64,000 bases of DNA from Novosphingobium sp. 9U (GTDB lineage Bacteria > Pseudomonadota > Alphaproteobacteria > Sphingomonadales > Sphingomonadaceae). The position numbers and the translations under genes are program-made. How positions within the stretch are numbered: position 1 is the stretch's first letter; each line of letters opens with the position of its first letter. Positions 30,344-37,662 of the stretch are shown here, one piece after another. Location of the stretch: the NCBI RefSeq assembly GCF_902506425.1, contig NZ_LR732469.1, positions 1,553,001 through 1,617,000 of the forward strand, in the 5' to 3' direction. Under the pieces are notes generated by a model. That model was not told the origin of the DNA. It saw only the letters and a program-made list of their open reading frames with translations, and made no database searches.

Positions 30344-31645
30344 ATGCCGTTTCGCCGCGCTTCGATGTCTGTTGCTCTGGTTGCCTCCGCACTGGTTGCC
30401 TTCGCCCTGCCCTCGATGGCCATGGCCCAGGATGGTTCGATCGAGGCGAGCGACAGCGGCGACACAGCCTGGCTTCTCGCCGCTACCGCCCTGCTGTTGA
30501 TCGCCACACTGCCGGGCATGGCGCTGTTCCAGGCGGGACGAGCGCGAGCGGGTGCCTTCGTCGCCATGCTGATGCAGACCGCCGCGGTCGCTGCCGCCGT
30601 CTCGCTCGCCTGGATCGTTTGCGGCTACACGCTTGCGTTCGGGGGCGTGACCTCAGGCTGGCTGGGCGGCGGCAATGCCATGATGTTGGTCGAGCTCGGC
30701 AACGTGCGGGATGGTCTGTCGGTACCCGAGAGCGCCTTTGCGCTGTTCCAGATGGTCTGCGCCGTTCTCGCGTCGGTGATGATGCTGGGTGCCTGGTCCG
30801 GACGCGGCCGCTTCGGCTGGGTGGTGCTGTTCGCCGCGTTGTGGAGCGTGGTCGTGCTCGCGCCTGTGCTGCACTGGCTGTGGGGTGGCGGCTGGCTCGC
30901 CTCCGCCAGCGGCACCATCGACTATGCCGGCGGCATGGCGCTGGAGGTGTCGGCCGGGACAAGTGCGCTGGTGACGGCGGTGCTGATGGGCCGCGGCATC
31001 GACTTCCCGCGAGACAGCAACACCGGCCTCTCGCCGATCACCCTGGCGGGCGCACTGCTGTTGTGGATCGGATGGTTCGGCCTGTGCGGCGGCTCCGCCT
31101 TCGCCGCCAACGACGATGCGGCGGCAGCGCTCATCTCCGCGCACGCCGCGGCTTGCGCCGGCGGCCTCATGCGACTGCTTATTGACCGGCTGCGCCGTGA
31201 GCCGCCCCGCGCCGAAGCTTTCGCCTTGGGCCTGGTATCCGGCTTGGCGGCGATCGCGCCCGCTGCGCTCTATGTCTCGCCGGGCGGTGCCATGGCCATC
31301 GGCGCGATCGGTGCCACGCTCTCGGCAGGAGCGGCATGGCTCGTCCGCCGCATGGGTATCGATGATCGGCTCGGCGTGTCCGCGCTGTTTGCCGTGCCCG
31401 GCGCTGCGGGATCGCTGCTGGTCGGGGTGTTCATGGCCCGGGCGCTGGGCGGCACCGGCTACGACGACACCATGAACCCGATCGCGCAACTGGTCGCCCA
31501 GGGGATCGGAGTGGTGGTGGTTGCGGCTTGGTCGGCGATCGGCAGCACCGTGATCGCGCTGATGGCCTCGCTCGCGTTCCCTATGCGGGTCAGCGAAGCC
31601 TCCGAGGAAGCCGGCCTGGACGTGGCCACACACGGCGAGCGCTGA
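30344..31645 (+). CDS. Amt/MEP-family transporter-like protein without the twin histidines
   Basis: 433 residues with a signal-like N-terminus (ALVASALVAFALPSMAMA) and about 11 helices. Amt hallmarks kept include WGGGWLASASGTIDYAGG (structural Asp), WIGWFGLCGGSAFAAN and a C-terminal GLDVATHGE tail that in AmtB contacts GlnK. The pore histidines are missing: Glu replaces the first (MALEVSAG versus VVHINA in AmtB), and Phe stands at the second site (ALFAVPG). It may be a divergent ammonium transporter, a sensor, or a non-conducting paralogue. No glnK is adjacent. The start is chosen at 30344; 30365 is possible. Confidence 0.8.
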   Translation: MPFRRASMSVALVASALVAFALPSMAMAQDGSIEASDSGDTAWLLAATALLLIATLPGMALFQAGRARAGAFVAMLMQTAAVAAAVSLAWIVCGYTLAFGGVTSGWLGGGNAMMLVELGNVRDGLSVPESAFALFQMVCAVLASVMMLGAWSGRGRFGWVVLFAALWSVVVLAPVLHWLWGGGWLASASGTIDYAGGMALEVSAGTSALVTAVLMGRGIDFPRDSNTGLSPITLAGALLLWIGWFGLCGGSAFAANDDAAAALISAHAAACAGGLMRLLIDRLRREPPRAEAFALGLVSGLAAIAPAALYVSPGGAMAIGAIGATLSAGAAWLVRRMGIDDRLGVSALFAVPGAAGSLLVGVFMARALGGTGYDDTMNPIAQLVAQGIGVVVVAAWSAIGSTVIALMASLAFPMRVSEASEEAGLDVATHGER

Positions 31646-31757
31646 CGTCGTCCCGGGCTCGACCCGGGACGACGTCAGCGACGAACCTCGTGCTAAGCGC
31701 CACGTGAAAGCTTGGGGTATTTTGAAACCGGTCCCGGGTCGAGCCCGGGACGACGTG
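31640..31757. repeat. Two GTCCCGGG palindromes between convergent genes
   Basis: The first is a perfect 18-bp stem (31640-31657 with 31663-31680, loop CTCGA) that overlaps the stop codon of the Amt-like gene. The second, at 31730-31757, has an 8-bp stem GTCCCGGG/CCCGGGAC and is the same unit in reverse orientation. A third relative lies at 43052-43084. The pair probably serves as a bidirectional terminator between two convergent genes and as a REP-type repeat. Confidence 0.7.
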
Positions 31758-31778
31758 GGTCTCGACCCTTGCCTAGCC

Positions 31779-33185
31779 TCAGTCGCCCGTCAGGATGCGA
31801 TCCACCAGTTCCTTGACCGTCGGCGTGAAGCCGTTGGAATAGAACGGATCCTGCTTGAACTTGTAGGCCGCGTGGCCGGCGAACATCAGGTTCTCGTCGA
31901 TCGGGCCATCGTGCGCGATATCCTGCAGGGTCTTCTGGATGCAGAAGCTGCGCGGATCGGCGAGGCGGCCGGTGGTGTAGTCGTCATGGTCCTTCCACGA
32001 GGAGAAGCCGCAGTGCGATAGGCAGCCCATGCAGTCGGCCTGATCCTTGCGGATGACATCGCGCTCGATCGGATCGACGAACACGATGGTGTCGTCCGGC
32101 GTGCGCAGGCCATCGGTGTAGCCTTCGAGCACCCAAGTCCGGGCGCGCTCCAGGTCCTTGGGCGCGACCCAGAAGTTCTTGCCCTTGACGCCCACGTCCA
32201 GGCGGACCGTATGTTCGCCCGCCTCGACCTTCGAGTAGGGGATCTGCCGCTCGGACCGCGCTTCCAGATTGCGCAGGAAGGGATTGCGCACGGCCGAGGA
32301 GTAGAAACCCGTGGGCGAGAAGCGGTGGAGCAGCACGTCGCCTGGCTCCAGCTCGCGCAACGCGTCCTTCCACTGCTGCGGGATCGGGCTCTCGTGGGTG
32401 AGCAGCGGGCGGGTCCCGTACTGGAACGCGATCGAGCCCAGTTCCGGGTTGTCGATCCAGTTCTCCCAATCGCGCAAGTACCACACGCCGCCGGCCATGA
32501 TGATCGGCACGTCATCGGAGATCCCCTCGCCGCGCATGGTGTCGCGCAGCGCCTTGACGCGGGGGTATGGATCCTCGGGCTTGGTCGGGTCCTCGGCATT
32601 GGACAGGCCGTTGTGGCCGCCGGCCAGCCACGGGTCTTCGTAGACCACCGCCGCCATCAGCTCCGAAACCTTGGAGTAGGCCCGCTTCCACAGCGCACGG
32701 AACGCCCGCGCGGAGCTGACGATGGGCAGGTAGTTGACGTTGAAGCGCGCCGCGATCTCGGACAGCTTGTAGGGCATGCCGGCGCCGCAGGTAACACCGG
32801 TCACCATGCCGCGCGTCTTCTCCAGCACGCCTTCGAGCACGGCTTGCGCGCCGCCCATTTCCCACAGCACGTTGATGTTGATGGCGCCCTTGCCGCCGGC
32901 GATGTCATAGGCGCGGCGCACCTGCTCCACCGCGCCGTCGATGGCGTAGCGGATGAGCTGCTCGTGGCGTTCCTTGCGGGTGAGCGCGTCGTAGATCTGG
33001 GGCACGATCTTGCCCTCGGCATCGTAGCTGTCGGCGTTGACTGCGCTTACCGTGCCGATGCCGCCGGCAGCCGCCCAGGCGCCCGAGCTGAGGTGGTTGG
33101 TCGCCGAGACGCCCTTGCCGCCTTCAACCAGCGGCCAGACTTCGCGGCCGCCGTACATGATCGGCTTAAGACCCTTGAAACCCAT
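31779..33185 (-). CDS. Nitronate monooxygenase-like flavoprotein
   Basis: A 468-residue TIM-barrel flavoprotein of the nitronate monooxygenase/2-nitropropane dioxygenase superfamily, which uses FMN. Barrel features include GGIGTVSAVN, GMVTGVTCGAGMPYKLSEIA, VPIIMAGGVWYLRDWENWI and SIAFQYGTRPLLTHES. It is longer than the usual 320-350 residues: a C-terminal part of about 110 residues carries ADCMGCLSHCGFSSW and a later Cys in FCIQK. The substrate is unknown. ATG at 33185. Confidence 0.85.
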   Translation of the reverse strand: MGFKGLKPIMYGGREVWPLVEGGKGVSATNHLSSGAWAAAGGIGTVSAVNADSYDAEGKIVPQIYDALTRKERHEQLIRYAIDGAVEQVRRAYDIAGGKGAININVLWEMGGAQAVLEGVLEKTRGMVTGVTCGAGMPYKLSEIAARFNVNYLPIVSSARAFRALWKRAYSKVSELMAAVVYEDPWLAGGHNGLSNAEDPTKPEDPYPRVKALRDTMRGEGISDDVPIIMAGGVWYLRDWENWIDNPELGSIAFQYGTRPLLTHESPIPQQWKDALRELEPGDVLLHRFSPTGFYSSAVRNPFLRNLEARSERQIPYSKVEAGEHTVRLDVGVKGKNFWVAPKDLERARTWVLEGYTDGLRTPDDTIVFVDPIERDVIRKDQADCMGCLSHCGFSSWKDHDDYTTGRLADPRSFCIQKTLQDIAHDGPIDENLMFAGHAAYKFKQDPFYSNGFTPTVKELVDRILTGD

Positions 33186-33233
33186 GACTTCTTCGTCTTC
33201 CTTCTGGAGCGCGCCCGCTCAGCTAGCACCCAT

Positions 33234-33983
33234 TCAACCCAGGGCGGCCGGAGCGCTGCCAGCCAAACGGCACGGTCGTATCGCCTCTGGCGCTGGTCTG
33301 GCACCTTTTGCCTCGAAGCGCGCGTAATAACCTTGCATCTTGGGCTTACGCACAAATTCCGCCAAGCGGAAGCCCACTGCTTCGAATTCGCAGAAAAGCA
33401 AGGCGGGCGGGATGCCGTGGCTCTCGGTCGGGCGGTCGATGTCGACCACTACGACGCTGCCGCCGGGCCGCAGCGCCGGACGCAGCCGCCACAGGAACGC
33501 GTACGGCTCGCCCACCTCGTGGTACATGTGGACCAGCATGATGCGGTCGAAGCTGTTCGCGGGCAGTCGCGGATCGTCCTCGGCACCTTGCTTGATCGAG
33601 ACGTTGTCCAGCCGCTCGCGCTCGATGCGCAGGCCCAGCCTTCGCAGCGCCTCACGGTCGATGTCCTGCGCCAGCACGCGGCCGTCAGCACCCACGCGTT
33701 GCGCGAGACGGACCGTATAGTAGCCCTCGCCCGCGCCAATGTCGGCGATCGACATGCCCTTGTCGATCCCAGCCAGATCCATGACGCTGCGCGCCTCGTT
33801 GACGCTGTCCCGCTCGGTTTCGGAGGAGAAGCCGTTGGCGCCCAGGTTGGAGATGGGGCGGTCCGCGCGCGGGAACATGCGCGAGGTGGGCGCGCGCCCG
33901 TCCTCGACCTTCTTCTCGCAGCCCGAGGAAAGCAGCGCGAGCGCCAGAACGGCGGAAGGGATGATGCGAGAACGCGCGACCAT
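33234..33983 (-). CDS. Predicted lipoprotein class I SAM methyltransferase
   Basis: 249 residues. The N-terminal signal peptide ends in a lipobox (LLSSGC, Cys near residue 22), so the protein is probably lipid-anchored outside the cytoplasm. The rest is a Rossmann methyltransferase: motif I IADIGAGEGYYTVRLAQRV, then the acidic strand RVLAQDIDREAL, DRIMLVHMYHEV and RPGGSVVVVDIDRP. A SAM-dependent enzyme outside the cytoplasm is unusual because SAM is cytoplasmic, but this architecture recurs in proteobacteria. Substrate unknown. Upstream is prfB on the same strand. Confidence 0.8.
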   Translation of the reverse strand: MVARSRIIPSAVLALALLSSGCEKKVEDGRAPTSRMFPRADRPISNLGANGFSSETERDSVNEARSVMDLAGIDKGMSIADIGAGEGYYTVRLAQRVGADGRVLAQDIDREALRRLGLRIERERLDNVSIKQGAEDDPRLPANSFDRIMLVHMYHEVGEPYAFLWRLRPALRPGGSVVVVDIDRPTESHGIPPALLFCEFEAVGFRLAEFVRKPKMQGYYARFEAKGARPAPEAIRPCRLAGSAPAALG

Positions 33984-34074
33984 GGCCGCCCCTTAGCGAG
34001 TCGTCATAGGCTTGGCAAAGCCGTGAGTTAGCCGGATGCTTGATGCTCCCCTCCAAGGGGAAGATCATCTCAAC

Positions 34075-35202
34075 TCAATCCACGTCTTCGACTTCGACCT
34101 TCTCGCCCGTCACCCGCTGCGAAAGCGCTGCGGCCATGAACGCGTCCAACTCGCCGTCGAGCACGTCGCCCGGTGCCGTGGAGACCAGGCCGGTACGCAG
34201 GTCCTTCACCTGCTGGTAGGGCTGCAGCACATAGGAGCGGATCTGGTGGCCCCAGCCGATGTCGCTCTTGCTGGCGTGCTCGGCGCTGGCGGCCTCCTCG
34301 CGCTTCTGCATTTCGGCCTCGAACATGCGGGCCTTGAGCATGCCCATGGCGATCTCGCGGTTCTTGTGCTGCGAGCGATCGATCTGGCTCGCGACGACGA
34401 TGCCGGAGGGCTGGTGCGTGATGCGCACTGCGGAATCCGTGGTGTTGACGTGCTGCCCGCCAGCACCCGACGCACGATAGGTGTCAATCTTCAGGTCGGC
34501 CGGGTTGATCTCGATCTCGAAGGTATCGTCGATTACCGGGTAGACCCACACGCTGGAGAAGCTGGTGTGGCGCCGCGCGGAGCTGTCGTAGGGGCTTATG
34601 CGGACCAGGCGGTGCACGCCGCTCTCGGTCTTGGCATAGCCGTAGGCGTTCTCGCCCTTGATCAGCAGCGTGGCGCTCTTGATACCCGCCGCTTCGCCCG
34701 CGTGGTAGTCAACCAGTTCGACCTTGTAGCCCTTGCGCTCGGCCCAGCGGCTGTACATCCGCTGCAGCATCTCGGCCCAGTCCTGGCTCTCGGTGCCGCC
34801 CGCGCCGGCATGGACTTCGAGGTAGGTGTCGTTGCCGTCGGCCTCACCGGCGAGCAGTGCCTGCACCTTGTCGCGATCGGCCCGTTCGGCAAGCGCCTTC
34901 AGCGTCGCGTGGCCCTCGTCGATGGTGGCAGCGTCGTCCTCCATCTCGCCCAATTCGATGAACTCGATCGCGTCGGCCATCTCGCTCTCGATCTGGCGGA
35001 CAGCGCCGATCGAAGCTTCGAGCCGGCGACGCTCCTTCATCACCGCTTCGGCTTCCTTGGGCTTGTCCCACAGCGTCGGGTCCTCAACGCGCGCGTTCAA
35101 CTCTTCGAGGCGACGCGTGGCGCGATCCCAGTCGAGGAACTTGCGGACGAGCGCCATCGCCTTCTGTATACGCTGAACGTGGGCCTGCCCTTCGGCACGC
35201 AT
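34075..35202 (-). CDS. prfB: Peptide chain release factor 2
   Basis: 375 residues. RF2 ends translation at UGA and UAA. The catalytic GGQ is at 248-250 (SGAGGQHVNTTDSAVR). The codon-reading tripeptide, SPF in E. coli, reads SPY here (203-205, RISPYDSSARRHTSF). The frame is open from ATG to stop, so there is no programmed frameshift of the E. coli kind and no autoregulation by in-frame UGA. Confidence 0.95.
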   Translation of the reverse strand: MRAEGQAHVQRIQKAMALVRKFLDWDRATRRLEELNARVEDPTLWDKPKEAEAVMKERRRLEASIGAVRQIESEMADAIEFIELGEMEDDAATIDEGHATLKALAERADRDKVQALLAGEADGNDTYLEVHAGAGGTESQDWAEMLQRMYSRWAERKGYKVELVDYHAGEAAGIKSATLLIKGENAYGYAKTESGVHRLVRISPYDSSARRHTSFSSVWVYPVIDDTFEIEINPADLKIDTYRASGAGGQHVNTTDSAVRITHQPSGIVVASQIDRSQHKNREIAMGMLKARMFEAEMQKREEAASAEHASKSDIGWGHQIRSYVLQPYQQVKDLRTGLVSTAPGDVLDGELDAFMAAALSQRVTGEKVEVEDVD

Positions 35203-35315
35203 GACGGCAAAACTCCGGAACGAATAGGGGTCGCCTCGCTTAGCGGAGCGGGCGGGATTGTAAAGGGAACGGGTGTCCCTTGCGCTCTCCCCGTCCGGGA
35301 AGAGGGCATCGGGCC

Positions 35316-35858
35316 TCAGCGCTTTTTGAGCGCCTTTACCGCAGCCAGCGTCTGCGCGACGTGATCGCGGAAGTCGAGATCCGAGTGCACGAACACGATT
35401 TTGCCATTGGGCGCGATCACGTAGCTGGTGCGGTCGGTCATTCCAGCCGGCGCCCCTGCCCGCTTTAGCGCAACGTCATAGGACTTGATGATCGCCGGGC
35501 TCGCCACGCCAACGGTGAACTTGTCGCGGCACTCCTCGGTGGAGAACTTGCGCAAGGTCGGCAGGTCGTCCGCCGACAGGCCGATCACGGTCGCGCCGTA
35601 CTTCGCGAACTCCGGCGTCGCCTCGGCAAAGGCGTGCGCCTCCAGCGTACAGCCTTGCGTGAATGCCTTGGGGTAGAAGTAGAGGACGACCGGTCCCTTG
35701 CGCAGCGCCTTTCGCAAGTCGAGCGGAACGTCCTTACCGCCGAGCGCCCCCTGCGTGCTGAACGCCGGCGCGGCAGTGCCGACCGGCAGAGTGGCCATGG
35801 CCGCGCCCGGCAGAGCGAGGGCGGCGAGGGAAGCGAGAGCGGTGAGGCGCTTGATCAT
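35316..35858 (-). CDS. Exported peroxiredoxin (Bcp/AhpC-TSA type)
   Basis: 180 residues. A signal peptide (MIKRLTALASLAALALPG, ending AMA) is followed by a thioredoxin-like peroxiredoxin with VVLYFYPKAFTQGCTLEAHA; the peroxidatic Cys lies in the T-x-x-C context. A second Cys in STEECRDKF may resolve. It probably reduces peroxides in the periplasm. ATG at 35858 opens the signal peptide; a GTG at 35906 overlapping the lipoyl gene stop is an alternative start. Confidence 0.88.
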   Translation of the reverse strand: MIKRLTALASLAALALPGAAMATLPVGTAAPAFSTQGALGGKDVPLDLRKALRKGPVVLYFYPKAFTQGCTLEAHAFAEATPEFAKYGATVIGLSADDLPTLRKFSTEECRDKFTVGVASPAIIKSYDVALKRAGAPAGMTDRTSYVIAPNGKIVFVHSDLDFRDHVAQTLAAVKALKKR

Positions 35859-35902
35859 GGCGGCAGTCTGGACCCGGCCGGCGGCCAAGTCCAGCAACTC
35901 GC

Positions 35903-36133
35903 TCACTCGATGTAGCCGAGGACCGTGCCGACTTCGTAAGTCTCACCGGTGGACGCGGTGATCTTCAGCGTGCCGGTGGCGGGCGCCTCGACTTCGTTGG
36001 TCGACTTGTCAGCCTCGAGCGAGAACAGCGGCTGTCCTTCGGTCACCTGCTCGCCGTCCTTGGCGAGCCATTCGGCGATCTGGCCCTCCTGCATCGAGAA
36101 GCCGATTTTGGGGAGCAGGATTTCAACGGCCAT
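35903..36133 (-). CDS. Stand-alone lipoyl/biotinyl attachment domain protein
   Basis: 76 residues, the length of a single lipoyl domain. The fold runs LLPKIGFSMQEGQIAEWL to GTVLGYIE, and the modified lysine is in the hairpin SLEADKSTNEVEAP. In 2-oxoacid dehydrogenase complexes this domain is part of E2; here it is alone, with no E1, E2 or E3 gene next to it. DK rather than MK at the hairpin favours lipoylation over biotinylation. It lies about 110 bases downstream of the LuxC-like gene, on the same strand. Confidence 0.85.
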   Translation of the reverse strand: MAVEILLPKIGFSMQEGQIAEWLAKDGEQVTEGQPLFSLEADKSTNEVEAPATGTLKITASTGETYEVGTVLGYIE

Positions 36134-36223
36134 GGTGTGTACGATCCTCTTCGCGGTTTCTGCGCTGACTAACGCATGTCACGGGGCTGGCAAGGGGATT
36201 GGTAGCGGCCACGCGATATCTGC

Positions 36224-36242
36224 CCTCCCCGTGTTGGGGAGG
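36224..36242. repeat. C/G hairpin downstream of the LuxC-like gene
   Basis: CCTCCCC-GTGTT-GGGGAGG forms a 7-bp stem directly after the LuxC-like stop on the minus strand. It matches the core of the C/G-rich repeats that flank the DUF559 genes. It may also weaken read-through into the lipoyl gene. Confidence 0.5.
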
Positions 36243-36246
36243 ACGC

Positions 36247-37662
36247 CTATTCCACCCCATCCTCATGGGCCATCCAGTGCACGAAGCGGTGCAGCGGATA
36301 CATGGCATCGTGCGGGTTGCCGATCGTCGAAGGCCCCGCCTCGCCCAGGTGGACGATCCGCTGCGCCCCGCCGGCGGCAAGGCGGTCGCGATAATCGGCC
36401 ATGCGGTCGAAGGGATAGAACCCGACGGTCTGCGTCGCGACGTTGATCCACTTCACCGCGTCGTCGAGCGAGTCCACCCGCACCACGTTGGCGGTCTTGT
36501 TGATCGGGTGGAAGTCGACCGGCTCGTCGGAACGGATCACCAGGCCCTTGCCGTCAGTGCGGCCCCACACGCCGTAGTCATCGTCCATCATCACCATCGC
36601 CTCGACCTGCTCGCGCATGTCCATGTCGAGCGGGCGCAAGTCGCCGCTATCGGCGGCCCGGCGGGCAATGTGGTGATAAAGGCGCTCGCAGAAGCGGTCG
36701 ACCTGATCCCGCGGGCCTTCCACGAACTGGTAGCGGCTGGCAACGCATGCCTCCTGGTTGAGAACCATGACGTCGGTCGAGCACAAGTCCGCCACCTGGT
36801 CGATTGTCTCGTCATCCACCAGCGCCTCGCGACCCACCAGTGAGATCGAGGTCTTGGGATCGAACGAGACGAGCTGCAGCCCTGGCATCAGGTACTTGAT
36901 AACGTTCGCGATCGCATCGCCGCCGCCCCAGGCGACGATCTTGTCGAAGTACTGCGGGCGGAACAGCACCCGCTCGGTCGCATCGTCGCCGCCGCGCCAG
37001 TAGACTGCCGACATCGAGCGCACCATCGCATGGTCTGGGTCGATGTCGGCCATGGTGCGCAGGATCGCGACCATGGTGAACGGATCGGCGGACGGCATCT
37101 TGAACAGGTTCACCGCCTTGACCATCGCCCCTTGCGCGATCGACTTGACGGCAACGCCCGGCGAATTGCCCGGCATGACGTGGATCAGCCGCGGCGCGAA
37201 GGCGCGCACGAAGCTCTTGCGGCCGGTGAAGTCCTGCTTGGGGACCCAGGTGTCGAGCGCGCGTGGGTCGGGGAAGTTCTGCTCCACGTCCGCCATCAAC
37301 ACCCGCTTGTCGAGGTAGGCGGAGGCATGGTGAACGCTGCGCATCACCACCTCGCGCGGCAGGATGTGCGTGGTGCACATGCGCTCGACGCATTCCTCCA
37401 TGTAGACGTTGCCGGGCGCCCGCAGTCGCTCGCCGGTCTCGACCAGGAAGTCCATGATCTCTGACAGCGGTACGTTGAGCAGCGGCGGCACTTCAGTGCG
37501 CGGGGGCACCGCGCGGTCGAACGGGATTCGCGGCGTGGCGAACGTGACGCCGAGGTCACGCGACTTCTGCACCACGTCGCTGCCGAACAGCACCTCGCCG
37601 CGCAGGAAGAAGGGTGCCGAGACGATCGCTTCGGCGGGCTCGATTTCGCTGATCAGGTTCAT
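36247..37662 (-). CDS. Acyl-CoA reductase, LuxC-like
   Basis: A 471-residue member of the acyl-CoA reductase (LuxC) family, related to aldehyde dehydrogenases. It reduces an acyl thioester to an aldehyde with NAD(P)H. The catalytic Cys lies in MVLNQEACVASRYQFVEG, matching the NQxAC site of LuxC. HVMPGNSPGVAVKSIAQGAM and YFDKIVAWGGGDAIANVIKY fit the cofactor domain. ATG overlaps the stop of the second LuxE-like gene as ATGA, so the two are translationally coupled. No luxAB luciferase genes are present, so the aldehyde is presumably a metabolic product. Substrate unknown. Confidence 0.88.
   Translation of the reverse strand: MNLISEIEPAEAIVSAPFFLRGEVLFGSDVVQKSRDLGVTFATPRIPFDRAVPPRTEVPPLLNVPLSEIMDFLVETGERLRAPGNVYMEECVERMCTTHILPREVVMRSVHHASAYLDKRVLMADVEQNFPDPRALDTWVPKQDFTGRKSFVRAFAPRLIHVMPGNSPGVAVKSIAQGAMVKAVNLFKMPSADPFTMVAILRTMADIDPDHAMVRSMSAVYWRGGDDATERVLFRPQYFDKIVAWGGGDAIANVIKYLMPGLQLVSFDPKTSISLVGREALVDDETIDQVADLCSTDVMVLNQEACVASRYQFVEGPRDQVDRFCERLYHHIARRAADSGDLRPLDMDMREQVEAMVMMDDDYGVWGRTDGKGLVIRSDEPVDFHPINKTANVVRVDSLDDAVKWINVATQTVGFYPFDRMADYRDRLAAGGAQRIVHLGEAGPSTIGNPHDAMYPLHRFVHWMAHEDGVE

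Noticed and set aside
34075..35202. Programmed frameshift in prfB
   Set aside because: The frame is open from ATG to stop with no internal UGA near codon 25.
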